Notes: a model not told the origin generated them from the sequence alone. DNA of 64,000 bases from Qipengyuania atrilutea (GCF_013370205.1 NZ_JABWGV010000003.1:248001-312000), one strand, 5' to 3'; shown: positions 17,607 through 26,212, counted from the stretch's first letter. Translations and numbers: made by a program.

Positions 17607-18155
17607 ATGAAATCGCTTGGAATGGGCGGGCTTTTTGCCGCAACGCTTATCGCTGCGCCTGTTGCGGCCCAGGAAACGGCCAGCGCACCGGCGGCAATCG
17701 TTCTGCCGGAGCCAGCTGCGCCGAGCGCGCTCATGCTGCCGCGAGATACGCCGGTGCACCTGATGGTGCTGAACGAGGTCTCGACAAAGGATCATGATGC
17801 GGGCCACCGCTTCCGCCTGCGGGTCGACAAGCCGGTGGTGGTTGCGGGCCGCACCCTCGTTCCGGCGGGAACGCCCGCCTGGGGCGAACTGACCGAAGCG
17901 GAAAGCAGCGGCAATGCGGGCAAGTCCGGCAAGCTGTCTGCGCGGCTGACACATATCGAACTCGGCAGTCTCGCCATTCCGATCGAGGGCGGAACGACCG
18001 CCGACGGCAAGAGCGGTAAGGGCGAGACGCTGCTCGGCGTTCTGGCGATGGGTCCGCTCGGCTTGTTCGCCAAGGGCAACAATGCGAAGATCAAGGCGGG
18101 CGAGAAGATGACCGCCTTCGTCGCCGAAGACACGCAGCTTCCCCATGCGCCGTGA
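17607..18155 (+). CDS. secreted protein, first of a tandem paralogous pair
   Basis: A 182-residue exported protein: ATG at 17607, signal peptide MKSLGMGGLFAATLIAAPVAAQ, then a low-complexity linker with AIVLPEP and a beta-rich domain (DTPVHLMVLNEVSTKDHDAGHRFRLRV, VVVAGRTLVPAGTPAWGELTEAE, GKLSARLTHIEL). The downstream gene encodes the same layout including the AIVLPEP string, so they are tandem duplicates overlapping by 11 bases. Near the end a hydrophobic stretch (LLGVLAMGPLGLFAKG) and KIKAGEKMTAFVAEDT occur. The fold recalls periplasmic or outer-membrane barrel-sandwich domains, but no function is recognised. Confidence 0.8.
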   Translation: MKSLGMGGLFAATLIAAPVAAQETASAPAAIVLPEPAAPSALMLPRDTPVHLMVLNEVSTKDHDAGHRFRLRVDKPVVVAGRTLVPAGTPAWGELTEAESSGNAGKSGKLSARLTHIELGSLAIPIEGGTTADGKSGKGETLLGVLAMGPLGLFAKGNNAKIKAGEKMTAFVAEDTQLPHAP

Positions 18156-18666
18156 TGCGCTGACGGCTGTGGTTCTGTTCGCTGCACTCGCTGCCCCGGC
18201 ATTCGCGCAGGACGCCGCGCCGGCGATCGTTCTTCCCGAGCCCGTGCCGGTCACGCTGCCGAGCGGCTCGCTCGTCCCGGTCGTGACGCGCGAGGAGCTG
18301 ACCAGTCAGCGGCACCGGAAGGGCGATCTCGTGACGCTCGAAGTCGGCGAGGACGTCGTCATCGACGGGCACCTTGCCATTGCGAAAGGCACGCCGGTCG
18401 TCGCCGAACTGACGCTGGTGGAGAAGAAGGGGCTGATGGGCCACGCGGGCAAGCTAGAGGCGCGCACGCTCTATATTGAGCTGCCGTCCGGTCCGGTGCG
18501 CCTGTCGGGCGAACTGGCAGCCGCAGGGCGGAGCCAGACGGGTCTTGCGACTGCGGCAACGGCGCTCGTCAGCGGGTTCGCCTTCGTGATTACCGGCAAA
18601 AGCGCGGTCATTCCCGCAGGTACGCCGCTGATCGCGGTGCTAGACCGGGACATTACGTTGCGCTGA
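18145..18666 (+). CDS. secreted protein, second of a tandem paralogous pair
   Basis: A 173-residue exported protein with signal peptide LTAVVLFAALAAPAFAQD. The mature part repeats the plan of the upstream protein: AIVLPEP just after the cleavage site, SLVPVVTREELTSQRHRKGDLVTLEV, VVIDGHLAIAKGTPVVAELTLVEKKG, GHAGKLEARTLYIEL, a hydrophobic glycine/alanine stretch and the ending SAVIPAGTPLIAVLDRDITL. It starts inside the end of the first gene, so both are surely co-transcribed and probably translationally coupled. The function is unknown; two related but diverged copies suggest a heteromeric partner pair. Confidence 0.8.
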   Translation: MRRDALTAVVLFAALAAPAFAQDAAPAIVLPEPVPVTLPSGSLVPVVTREELTSQRHRKGDLVTLEVGEDVVIDGHLAIAKGTPVVAELTLVEKKGLMGHAGKLEARTLYIELPSGPVRLSGELAAAGRSQTGLATAATALVSGFAFVITGKSAVIPAGTPLIAVLDRDITLR

Positions 18667-18687
18667 GTTCCGCGAGCCCTGTGCGAA

Positions 18688-18818
18688 GTCCTACAGGATG
18701 GAACGCATGGAACACGGTACAGGGCAAACAAATCTCGCACTGTAACGCGTAGGAATTCAGCGGTTTCTACGATGGGAAGGAGCGGCGCGAAGTCTACCCG
18801 GCCGCCGCCCTGTAGGAC
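18688..18818. repeat. 10-bp inverted repeat spanning an intergenic region
   Basis: GTCCTACAGG (18688-18697) and its exact reverse complement CCTGTAGGAC (18809-18818) frame the space between the second secreted protein and lysC. Both arms lie next to a CGAAGTC copy (18684 and 18789). No open frame or terminator tail was seen inside. It could be a small RNA, a repetitive element or chance. Confidence 0.35.
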
Positions 18819-18835
18819 AGCACTGGCGACCGCTC

Positions 18836-20116
18836 TCAGGCTGCTTCGTCCTTCGCGTCGAGCCCGTAGGCGGTGTGCAGCACACGCACGGCCAGCTCGG
18901 TTTCGTCCTCGTCGATCATCACCGAAACCTTGATCTCCGAAGTCGAAATCGCCTGGATGTTGATGCCGCGTTCGGACAGCGCGGTGAACATTGTCGCCGC
19001 GACACCCGCATGGCTCTTCATGCCTACGCCCACGACGGAAATCTTTGCGATCTTGCTGTCGGTGATGATCCGGTTGAAGCCGATTTCGCCGCGCCGGTCC
19101 TCGAGCAGCGCCTGCGCCCGCGCAAGGTCGGTCTGCGGCACGGTGAAGGTCACGTCGGTCTCGCCCTTGTCTCGGCCGACGTTCTGGATGATCATGTCGA
19201 CATTGATCGACGCATCGGCGAGCGGCGAGAAGATATGCGCCACCGCGCCGGGCTTGTCCGGTACGCGGGTCAGGATGATCTTCGCTTCGTTTTTGTCGTG
19301 CGCGATGCCGGTGACATGCTGGCGTTCCATATCGCCCTCCTCGTAAATGCGTTCCATTTCCTCGTCCGAGACGATCATCGTGCCGGGCAGATCGTCGGCC
19401 GGGGTAGCGTCGTCGTCGATGAAGCTGGAGAGGACCTGCACCCGCACGCCCTCTTTCATGGCAAGCCCGACGCTGCGCGTCTGCAACACTTTCGCGCCGA
19501 CGCTCGCGAGTTCGAGCATTTCCTCGTAAGTCACCGCCTTCAGCTTGCGCGCCTTGGCGACGATCCGCGGGTCGGTCGTGTAGACCCCGTCGACATCGGT
19601 GTAGATGTCGCACCGGTCGGCGTTCAGCGCCGCCGCCACCGCGACTGCCGAGGTATCCGAACCGCCCCGGCCCATGGTCGTTATCCGGCCCTCCGCCGAC
19701 ACGCCCTGAAAGCCCGGAATGACGGCGATCTCTCCGCGTTCGAGCGAGGCCACGAGGTCGGGCGCGTCGATCGTATCGACCCGCGCCTTCGCATGGGCCT
19801 CGATCGTGTTGATCGGAAGCTGCCAGCCGAGCCAGCTGCGCGCCTTCGCGCCCATCGATTGCAATGTGAGCGCGAGAAGTCCCGCCGTCACCTGCTCGCC
19901 GCTGGCGACGACAACGTCGTATTCAGCCGGATCGTAAAGCGCGTGCGCCTCGCGGCAGAAGTTGACGAGCCGGTCGGTCTCGCCAGCCATGGCGGAGACG
20001 ACTACCGCCACCTCGTGCCCGGCGGCCTGCTGGCGGCGCACGATATTGGCGACCCGGCGAATGCGCTCGGTCCCGGCCATCGACGTGCCGCCGAATTTCA
20101 TCACTATGCGGGCCAC
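18836..20116 (-). CDS. lysC: aspartate kinase
   Basis: A 426-residue aspartokinase catalysing the first step towards lysine, threonine and methionine. The N-terminus is VARIVMKFGGTSMAG with the conserved KFGGTS; the GTG at 20116 gives the common start, ATG at 20101 is an alternative. The catalytic domain has VVVSAMAGETD, the substrate segment VASGEQVTAGLLAL, FQGVSAEGRITTMGRGGSDTSAVAVAA and DVDGVYTTDPR. Two ACT domains follow (about residues 265-426), suggesting feedback inhibition by an end product. It is divergent from ubiG with about 50 bp between the starts, a neighbourhood conserved in alphaproteobacteria. Confidence 0.95.
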   Translation of the reverse strand: MARIVMKFGGTSMAGTERIRRVANIVRRQQAAGHEVAVVVSAMAGETDRLVNFCREAHALYDPAEYDVVVASGEQVTAGLLALTLQSMGAKARSWLGWQLPINTIEAHAKARVDTIDAPDLVASLERGEIAVIPGFQGVSAEGRITTMGRGGSDTSAVAVAAALNADRCDIYTDVDGVYTTDPRIVAKARKLKAVTYEEMLELASVGAKVLQTRSVGLAMKEGVRVQVLSSFIDDDATPADDLPGTMIVSDEEMERIYEEGDMERQHVTGIAHDKNEAKIILTRVPDKPGAVAHIFSPLADASINVDMIIQNVGRDKGETDVTFTVPQTDLARAQALLEDRRGEIGFNRIITDSKIAKISVVGVGMKSHAGVAATMFTALSERGINIQAISTSEIKVSVMIDEDETELAVRVLHTAYGLDAKDEAA

Positions 20117-20169
20117 GTTTGGCTGTCTCCCTGCTGGAACCGCTCGGGATTGGCTGTTAAGGTCCGCCC

Positions 20170-20907
20170 ATGCCCGATGCAACCGTAGCAAATCTTACTA
20201 TCCGCGAAGATGAAGCCGCCCATTTCGGCAAGCTGGCGGCCGAGTGGTGGGACCCGAAGGGTTCGTCCGCGATGCTCCACCGGCTCAATCCGGTGCGGCT
20301 CAAGTTCATCCGGCGGGCGATCGATATGCACTGGGCGAGCGATGTCGAAGCGCGAAAGCCGCTTTCCGGCAAGAGCGCGCTCGACGTCGGCTGCGGGGCG
20401 GGACTGCTGAGCGAACCGCTGGCGAGACTCGGCGCAGACGTCACCGGCGTCGATGCGGCGCCCGAGAATATCGCGGCGGCGAGCGCCCATGCGGAAGGGG
20501 CGGGGCTCGACATCCGCTACATGGCGGGCGAGCTTGCCGCGCAGGACATCGGCACGTTCGATCTCGTCACGGCGATGGAAGTGCTCGAACATGTGGCCGA
20601 CAAGCGCGCCTTCATGCGCGAACTGGCGGCGCGGCTGGCGCCGGACGGATTGATGATCCTCTCCACGCCGAACCGCACGCCGCAATCGCGCGTGCTGATG
20701 GTCGGCGCGGCGGAAGCGGTCGGCCTGATCCCGCGCGGGACGCACGACTGGAACGACTTCTTGACGCCCGAAGAACTGCGCGATCTGCTCAGCGGGGCGG
20801 GGCTGACGATGGGCGAGCCGGAGGGCATCGCCTTCTCGCCGGTCAAGGGGCTGCACCTGTCCGGCGACCTGTCGCTCAATTACATCGTCACCGCGCGCCG
20901 CGCGTAA
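20170..20907 (+). CDS. ubiG: ubiquinone biosynthesis O-methyltransferase UbiG
   Basis: A 245-residue class I SAM methyltransferase performing the two O-methylations of the ubiquinone ring. The N-terminus EAAHFGKLAAEWWDPKGSSAMLHRLNPVR is diagnostic for UbiG. SAM binding motifs follow: SALDVGCGAGLLSEPLARLGADVTGVDAA (motif I), FDLVTAMEVLEHVAD and MILSTPNRTP. The Pro/Arg-rich helix RGTHDWNDFLTPEEL is also typical. Length is normal. It shares its short upstream region with lysC. Confidence 0.95.
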   Translation: MPDATVANLTIREDEAAHFGKLAAEWWDPKGSSAMLHRLNPVRLKFIRRAIDMHWASDVEARKPLSGKSALDVGCGAGLLSEPLARLGADVTGVDAAPENIAAASAHAEGAGLDIRYMAGELAAQDIGTFDLVTAMEVLEHVADKRAFMRELAARLAPDGLMILSTPNRTPQSRVLMVGAAEAVGLIPRGTHDWNDFLTPEELRDLLSGAGLTMGEPEGIAFSPVKGLHLSGDLSLNYIVTARRA

Positions 20908-20910
20908 GGC

Positions 20911-21405
20911 CTAATCGTTCGCCTGCATGTCTTCGGGCACGTCGTCCCACGGGCGGAAGTAGAGCTGCGCGCATTCATCCTTCAGCACGCCGCCCGCCAG
21001 TTCGAGGTCGTCGGCATAGGCATCGGCGATGTAGTCCAGCGTCGATAGGTGGCGGTCCTCGAAATACATCTCGTGCACGTCTTCGCGGCCTGCGCCGTAG
21101 ACGATCCGGCTGACGCCCGCCCAGATGCTGGCGAAGGTGCACATGCCGCACGGCTGCAGCGTCGAATAGAGCGTCGCGCCCTCGATCCGCATTTCGCCTT
21201 TCGCTTTTCCCGCGGCGCGCAGCGTGACGATCTCGGCATGGGCGGTCGCATCGCAGTCCTCCGCGGTCCGGTTGATGCCGCGCGCGACTTCCTTGCCGTC
21301 CAGCACGAGGATCGCGCCGATCGGCGTGTCTGCAGGATCGGTGCCTTTCTCCGCGACCGCATGATCGCGGGCGATCCGCATCCAGTCTTCGTCGGACTTG
21401 CTCAT
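20911..21405 (-). CDS. nucleoside/guanine deaminase-like CDA-fold protein
   Basis: A 164-residue zinc deaminase of the cytidine/tRNA-adenosine deaminase fold. The zinc ligands and general acid are present: TAHAEIVTL (His, Glu) and LQPCGMCTFASIWAG (two Cys). The region RIVYGAGREDVHEMYFEDRHL and the long C-terminal tail fit the guanine-deaminase-like nucleoside deaminases better than TadA, which has a different substrate loop. The start overlaps the end of the phosphodiesterase gene by four bases (ATGA on the minus strand), placing it last in an operon with GDPD and the ArsC-like gene. The base deaminated is not certain. Confidence 0.85.
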   Translation of the reverse strand: MSKSDEDWMRIARDHAVAEKGTDPADTPIGAILVLDGKEVARGINRTAEDCDATAHAEIVTLRAAGKAKGEMRIEGATLYSTLQPCGMCTFASIWAGVSRIVYGAGREDVHEMYFEDRHLSTLDYIADAYADDLELAGGVLKDECAQLYFRPWDDVPEDMQAND

Positions 21406-22448
21406 TGCCGCGCCGCGAGCGCCGGATCGTCGGTGAAGATCCCGTCGAGCCCGGTTGCCGCGAGTGCGCCATAGAAGCCTGCGTAATTACCGACCGCGCT
21501 TTCGCCGCCGCCGGACTTGAAGGGGGCGGGCAGGAAGACGTTCTCCTTGCGCAGCGTCCAGCCGTGAACCTCGAGGCCTGCGTCATGCGCGTCGCCAACG
21601 AGCGGCGTCGCCTGCCCGTCCGCGCCCACGATCATAACGAGGTCTACCCCGATCGCGTCGGCATAGGCAGCGACTTCGGCGAGCCCGGAAGCGCTCGCCA
21701 TCTCGGCATAGCGCATGGCCGGTTCGTCCGCCGGGCCGCCTTCCGCCGCCATCAACTGCACCAGCCGTACGTCGGTGCGCTTGTCGAGCCGCTGGAGCGG
21801 GCCGACCTCAAAACACTGGACGAAAATCGCATCATCAGCGCTGTCGTAACCGGCTTTCTGAAGCTCGTTCACCATCAGATCGACCACGTCGATGCCGACT
21901 TCCTGCAGCAGAAATTCGGGATGCTTCAGTTCGGGATAGACGCCGATGGTGCGGCCGGTCTCGGCCTCCTTGGCACGCAGCAAGCTGACGATCTCGGCGA
22001 AGGTCGGGATGTCGTACAGCCCGTCGAAGCGCGCATTTGCGGTGCGGATACCGGGCAGCCGCTCTTTTGCGCGCAGTGTCTTGAGTTCGGCAAGCGTGAA
22101 GTCCTCGACGAACCACCCGGTGATGAGCTGCCCGTCGACCTCCTTCGTGCGCTCGCGGCCCGCGAATTCCTTGCGGCTGGCGACATCGGTCGTGCCGGAA
22201 ATGTCGTTCTCGTGCCGCGCGACCAGCACTCCGTCGCTCGTGACCACGAGGTCAGGCTCGATATAGTCCGCCCCCTGATCGATCGCGCGCTCGTAGGCGG
22301 CGAGCGTGTGTTCGGGCCGCTCTCCGCTGGCTCCGCGATGTGCGATGATGAGCATGTCGTCGTTGTCCGTTTGGGCGGCTGCGGGAAGGGCGGGTGCGGC
22401 GATCAAGGATAGCAGCACCGCCGCAGCGAGGCGCTTAGGCAAAGGCAT
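21402..22448 (-). CDS. periplasmic glycerophosphodiester phosphodiesterase
   Basis: A 348-residue GDPD enzyme that hydrolyses glycerophosphodiesters to glycerol-3-phosphate and an alcohol. A signal peptide (LAAAVLLSLIAAPALPAAAQ) exports it. The GDPD core shows IIAHRGASGERPEHTLAAYERAIDQGAD with catalytic His-Arg, YIEPDLVVTSDGVLVARHEN with the metal-binding Glu and second His, and YPELKHPEF. The end GLDGIFTDDPALAAR is typical. Size matches the periplasmic GlpQ class rather than the short cytoplasmic UgpQ. It overlaps its neighbours on both sides, so one transcript with the ArsC-like and deaminase genes is likely. Confidence 0.93.
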   Translation of the reverse strand: MPLPKRLAAAVLLSLIAAPALPAAAQTDNDDMLIIAHRGASGERPEHTLAAYERAIDQGADYIEPDLVVTSDGVLVARHENDISGTTDVASRKEFAGRERTKEVDGQLITGWFVEDFTLAELKTLRAKERLPGIRTANARFDGLYDIPTFAEIVSLLRAKEAETGRTIGVYPELKHPEFLLQEVGIDVVDLMVNELQKAGYDSADDAIFVQCFEVGPLQRLDKRTDVRLVQLMAAEGGPADEPAMRYAEMASASGLAEVAAYADAIGVDLVMIVGADGQATPLVGDAHDAGLEVHGWTLRKENVFLPAPFKSGGGESAVGNYAGFYGALAATGLDGIFTDDPALAARQ

Positions 22449-22791
22449 TCTCCCACTCGCTTTGGGTAAAGCCGACGAGAATGGCGTGCGCGTCTTCCTT
22501 CATCGCAACGGGCCGCTTGATGAGCGAGGGATGCTCCGCCATCAGCCGCAGCGCCTTCTCGCGGTCGACGTCGGCTTTCTCGTCGTCGGGCAGCTTGCGG
22601 TAAGTCGTGCCGCGCCGGTTGAGCAGCACTTCCCAGCCGACCGTATCGGCCCAGCGCGCCAGTTCCGCTTCGTCGACGCCTTCCTTCTTGTAGTCGTGAA
22701 AGGTGTAGTCGATGCATTCCGCATCCAGCCACTTGCGTGCCTTCTTGACGGTGTCGCAATTGGGGATGCCGTAGATGGTGATGTTGGTCAT
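22435..22791 (-). CDS. ArsC/Spx-family thioredoxin-fold protein (YffB-like)
   Basis: A 118-residue protein of the ArsC/Spx/YffB group. It starts MTNITIYGIPNCDTVKKARKWL, with one active-site Cys instead of a CxxC pair, followed by LLNRRGTTYRKLPDDE and IKRPV, both conserved in the group. The missing arsenate-site Arg triad and lack of ars genes nearby argue against arsenate reduction; YffB proteins are thought to be glutathione-dependent reductases. ATG at 22791 is preferred over the upstream in-frame codon. The stop overlaps the GDPD start by 14 bases. Confidence 0.88.
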   Translation of the reverse strand: MTNITIYGIPNCDTVKKARKWLDAECIDYTFHDYKKEGVDEAELARWADTVGWEVLLNRRGTTYRKLPDDEKADVDREKALRLMAEHPSLIKRPVAMKEDAHAILVGFTQSEWENAFA

Positions 22792-23063
22792 TGTTTTCCG
22801 AACGGGTTGCTGCGCTGGCATCCTCTACCGCACGCAATCGCGTATGCCAAAAGCTACTGCTGCATTCCTAGCGCCATAGCAAAAACCGGCCCAGCCGCTG
22901 ACGCCCTCATTGCGGAAGTTTTCGAGTTACCACGCTTGACGACCAGCGGACCGCTAGTTGTTCGGCAACCACGTGCGAAAGTTAGTTTGATCGCAAGAAC
23001 CTGCCGTAGCATATTTCCTTCGACTGGTTGAGTTCGCATGCTCGCATAATGCAAATCCAACCT
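22792..23063. other. AT-richer intergenic stretch without recognisable gene
   Basis: No frame with coding character was seen here on either strand. Base composition is visibly more AT-rich than in the core genes on both sides and resembles the frameshifted gene that follows, so the whole 22.8-23.6 kb gap may be the remnant of one acquired segment. Confidence 0.4.
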
Positions 23064-23526
23064 CTACTTTTCCAAACCATTCGTAGCGGGGAGGATAGAT
23101 TGCTGATGGAGTTCGCTGATGCTCCAGTCACCACGGCGCCGACATGCAACACCGGTCACGGATCTTTCGCTGAACGTGCGGCAAAGTTCTCCAACCGAGT
23201 TACGGAACTCGTCCCCCTACCATGCGACCATCCTCGCCCGTATTTAACGTTGGGTTGTAAAGAACGCTTTCCAGTTCGCCAACAGCGATAAGGCTGCCGG
23301 CTTCGTAGGCAACCGGTGAATAGCTTTCCTGTGAGGATGAGATCAAGTAACCACCGGAAACACCCGCGGCCAACACCGTGGCAAACAAGATGCCTTGCGC
23401 GAGGGTCCGAAAACGAGGAACAGTATCCGGGTTCACTCGCGCTTGTAACGATGAACTTTCCAAAGTTGCGATTGCTCCTGCGTACGGCTGTATTAACACA
23501 CTAAAGCTTGAGCGCGATGAATGCAA
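23064..23526 (-). pseudogene. single-span membrane protein gene with a frameshift in a G run
   Basis: Two frames together give one plausible protein. The first (from TTG 23526, or an inner GTG) has a hydrophobic helix TLAQGILFATVLAAGVSGGYLIS and a periplasmic part SYSPVAYEAGSLIAVGELES, and ends soon after GEDGRMVG at 23200. If one base is removed from the five-C run at 23213-23217 (five G on the coding strand), the frame continues as DEFRNSVGELCRTFSERSV, TGVACRRRGDWSISEL up to TAG at 23064. The continuation, with GELCRTF...GVACR, resembles the C-terminal domain of anti-sigma-like or RT0821-type membrane proteins, which supports the reconstruction. The N-terminal zinc-finger part expected for an anti-sigma factor is absent. 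It is probably a decayed gene. Confidence 0.5.
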
Positions 23527-23690
23527 TCAGGGTTTTACGCTGACCAATTTCGAGATCACAGCTCCCTGCCAATGGAGCATGACATAACCGATCGCGAGAA
23601 TTGAGGCTTTCAACCCCCACTCTGGAAGCGCCCGAATGCAAAGTGGGACCGAGTCAATGCCGACCCCTTTCGCACCAAATTGCCGAGCTA

Positions 23691-24035
23691 TCAGCCCAAG
23701 CGGAAGTCGACGATGCGACCGTCGTCGCGGAAGTCGCAGGTGAACTGGTCGCGGCGGTTGTCGCGCGTGTCGATTTGGCCCTGTACGGTGTAGACGCCGC
23801 GCGAACGCTCTTCGGCATAGGTTATGCGCGCCTGGCCGTAGCGTTCCGCTTCACGGCCGCAAGCACGCACGGCGGCGCGCTCGAACTCGACGTTGCTGTT
23901 ATTGTTGTAGCCGTAGCCGTAATCGTTGCCGCCGCCGAAGATGCCGCCGAGGCCACCGCCAAGACCGCCGTACGAAGCGCAGCCACCAAGGGCGAGCGTT
24001 GCGGCGAGAGCGGCGGGAATGAATAGTTTGCGCAT
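23691..24035 (-). CDS. small glycine-rich lipoprotein
   Basis: A 114-residue protein with signal peptide and lipobox (LAATLALGGCASYGG). After a Gly/Tyr/Asn-rich linker (GGIFGGGNDYGYGYNNNSN) comes a folded part FERAAVRACGREAERYGQARITYAEERSRG, YTVQGQIDTRDNRRDQFTCDFRDDGRIVDFRL with two Cys likely to form a disulfide. Similar short lipoproteins are widespread in Erythrobacter-like genomes with no assigned role. A GGAGAA site lies before the ATG. Confidence 0.8.
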   Translation of the reverse strand: MRKLFIPAALAATLALGGCASYGGLGGGLGGIFGGGNDYGYGYNNNSNVEFERAAVRACGREAERYGQARITYAEERSRGVYTVQGQIDTRDNRRDQFTCDFRDDGRIVDFRLG

Positions 24036-24145
24036 GGGTTGTTCTCCACTTGGTTAGCGACACGCCCTACCCGCGCCTGATGGATAATCTACGCAAACCC
24101 CATGCGGCTTGTTCCGAGCGAGGGTCCGGCTCGGGGCTAGTCAGG

Positions 24146-24610
24146 TCAGCCCAGATGCGCGTCGGCAATGGCGACCGCGAGCGCGTCGGCGGCATCGGCT
24201 CCGGCGATTTCCGCGCCGGGAAGCAGCACCTTCAGCATCGCCTGAACCTGCGCCTTGTCCGCCCCGCCGGTTCCCACGACCGCCTTCTTCACCAGCCGCG
24301 CCGCGTGTTCGCGCACGTCTAGCCCGGCCATGCCGCAAGTCGCCAGCACCGCGCCGCGCGCCTGCGCCAGCTTGAGCGTTGATTGGGGGTTCTTGTTGAC
24401 GAACACTTCTTCTGCCGCCGCGCGGTCGGGCCGGTGCTCGCGAATGACTTCGCGCAGGCCCGTCTGCAGCGCGGCGAGGCGCAGCGGCATCGACTCGCCC
24501 GGTTTGGTCGCGATCTGACCGTTGGCGATATGCGTGATGCGGCTTCCCTCGCTGCGGATCACGCCCCAGCCGGTGCAGGAAAGCGAGGGGTCGAGGCCGA
24601 GGATCAGCAT
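24146..24610 (-). CDS. ruvC: crossover junction endodeoxyribonuclease RuvC
   Basis: A 154-residue Holliday-junction resolvase. The catalytic acids are visible: first Asp in LILGLDPSLSCTGWGVI, Glu in RAAAEEVFVNKNP, and the two late Asp in AGADAADALAVAIADAHLG. QSTLKLAQARGAVLATC is the conserved dimer/DNA segment. It lies nine bases after the yebC stop on the same strand, the conserved yebC-ruvC order. ruvA and ruvB, often next, are not in this window. Confidence 0.96.
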   Translation of the reverse strand: MLILGLDPSLSCTGWGVIRSEGSRITHIANGQIATKPGESMPLRLAALQTGLREVIREHRPDRAAAEEVFVNKNPQSTLKLAQARGAVLATCGMAGLDVREHAARLVKKAVVGTGGADKAQVQAMLKVLLPGAEIAGADAADALAVAIADAHLG

Positions 24611-24619
24611 TAGCGCAGA

Positions 24620-25366
24620 TCAGGCGTCGATCTTGTCCATCACCTCGTCGGAAATGTCGTAATTGCCCCACACGGTCTGCACGTCGTCGTCATCGTCGAG
24701 CGCGTCGATCAGCTTAAGCAGCGTCGCGGCGTTCTTCTCGTCCATGTCGACGGTGAGGTTGGGCTTCCATGCGAGCTTCACCGTTTCCGCTTCGCCCAGC
24801 GCCTGTTCGAGGTCGGCTGCGACCTGGTGCAGGTCTTCGGGCGCGGTCCAGATTTCGTGCCCGTCTTCGGTCGAGGTGATATCCTCCGCACCCGCTTCCA
24901 TTGCGGCTTCGAGCACCTTTTCCTCGCTGCCCGCATCGGCAGGGTAGAGAATGAAGCCCAGCCGCTCGAACCCGTGGGCGACGCTGCCTTCGGTGCCCAT
25001 GTTGCCGCCGTTCTTGCTGAAGGCGGTGCGGACGTTGGTGGCGGTGCGGTTGCGGTTGTCGGTCAGCGCCTCGACGATGATCGCGCTGCCGCCCGGGCCG
25101 TAGCCCTCGTAGCGCACTTCTTCGTAGTTCTCGTCGTCGCCGCCGCTCGCCTTGTCGATCGCGCGCTGGATGTTGTCCTTCGGCATCGACTGGGCCTTGG
25201 CCGCATTGACTGCCAGCCGCAGCCGCGGGTTCATGTCGGGATCGGGCATGCCCATCTTCGCCGCTACGGTGATTTCGCGGCTCAGCTTGGAAAAGAGGTT
25301 GGAACGCTTCTTGTCCTGAGCGCCCTTGCGATGCATGATGTTCTTGAATTTGGAATGGCCGGCCAT
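24620..25366 (-). CDS. YebC/PmpR (TACO1) family protein
   Basis: A 248-residue YebC-family protein, formerly described as a transcriptional regulator and more recently linked to translation of difficult sequences. The signature start [20 protein letters not shown], then [55 protein letters not shown] and [22 protein letters not shown] are all present. Length is normal. It is the first gene of an operon with ruvC. Confidence 0.95.
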   Translation of the reverse strand: MAGHSKFKNIMHRKGAQDKKRSNLFSKLSREITVAAKMGMPDPDMNPRLRLAVNAAKAQSMPKDNIQRAIDKASGGDDENYEEVRYEGYGPGGSAIIVEALTDNRNRTATNVRTAFSKNGGNMGTEGSVAHGFERLGFILYPADAGSEEKVLEAAMEAGAEDITSTEDGHEIWTAPEDLHQVAADLEQALGEAETVKLAWKPNLTVDMDEKNAATLLKLIDALDDDDDVQTVWGNYDISDEVMDKIDA

Positions 25367-25417
25367 GGGTTTTCTACACCAGTCTGGTTTTTATTAACTA
25401 GGCGAGCGCATAGCCCC

Positions 25418-26203
25418 ATGATGACCGAAACCTCAAGCCTTTCAGAGCGCGAAGATGCGCCGCTGAAGACCCGCGCAGTCGCTGCCGACACGATGTTCGG
25501 CGAGTGGCGACGCTACCTCGATTTCGTTCGCCGCCCCGTGCTGCCCGATGCGGCGCACACGGTGAGCGGCGGGAGCGTGCTCGGTATCGCGCGGATGTGG
25601 GCACTCGACGTGGTGCTGATGGGCATATTGCTCAGCATTGCGGGCCTCATCGTGATGATCGGCATCGATTTGCCGGAGAATGCGCTGTCCGGCCTAAGCT
25701 GGGGGCCGGAAATCATCGCGGCGGTGGTGATCGTCGCGCCGATCGTCGAGGAAACCGGCTTCCGCGGCTGGCTGTCGGGAAGGCCGGGACACATCCTCGC
25801 CTGGGCGGTCTTCCTCCTTACGGGAGCGGTGCTGAGCTACGTTGCGAGGGCAACCGGGACCGAGACCGGCGCGGCGTCCTATATCGCGCTAGCCGTGATG
25901 CTCGCCCTGATCGTCGGCGCGCTGTACTATTTTCGCAAGGCGCCCGCTATGGGGTGGTTCAAACGCCTGTTCCCGCTGCTTTTCTGGCTCAGCACCCTGG
26001 CATTCGCGCTGGTGCACCTGTGGAATTACACCGAAGGCTCGCTCGCCTACCTGCTGCCCTTCGTAGTGCCGCAGTTCGTGGCCGGCTCGATCTTCGGCTA
26101 CGTGCGCGTGCATTACGGGCTGTGGGCCAGCATCCTGACCCACGCCCTGCATAACGGTCTCGCTGTCGCACTGGTGCTGAGTATCGGGGAAGCGGCGACC
26201 TAG
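25418..26203 (+). CDS. CPBP-family intramembrane metalloprotease (CAAX-like)
   Basis: A 261-residue membrane protein from ATG 25418 (a second ATG follows at once). It has about seven hydrophobic helices. The ABI/CPBP motifs are intact: PIVEETGFRGWLSG (motif 1, EExxxR), LAFALVHLWNY (motif 2, His) and LTHALHNGLAVAL (motif 3, HxxxN). These residues form a metal site within the membrane in Rce1-like proteases. Substrates of bacterial members are mostly unknown, some confer immunity against bacteriocins. It is divergent from yebC and convergent with the YbjQ gene. Confidence 0.88.
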   Translation: MMTETSSLSEREDAPLKTRAVAADTMFGEWRRYLDFVRRPVLPDAAHTVSGGSVLGIARMWALDVVLMGILLSIAGLIVMIGIDLPENALSGLSWGPEIIAAVVIVAPIVEETGFRGWLSGRPGHILAWAVFLLTGAVLSYVARATGTETGAASYIALAVMLALIVGALYYFRKAPAMGWFKRLFPLLFWLSTLAFALVHLWNYTEGSLAYLLPFVVPQFVAGSIFGYVRVHYGLWASILTHALHNGLAVALVLSIGEAAT

Positions 26204-26212
26204 ACCGGCGCC

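Noticed and set aside
22854-23060. Short minus-strand frame of 68 codons in the AT-rich gap
   Set aside because: No ribosome binding site, no hydrophobic or domain pattern; it looks like chance open sequence.
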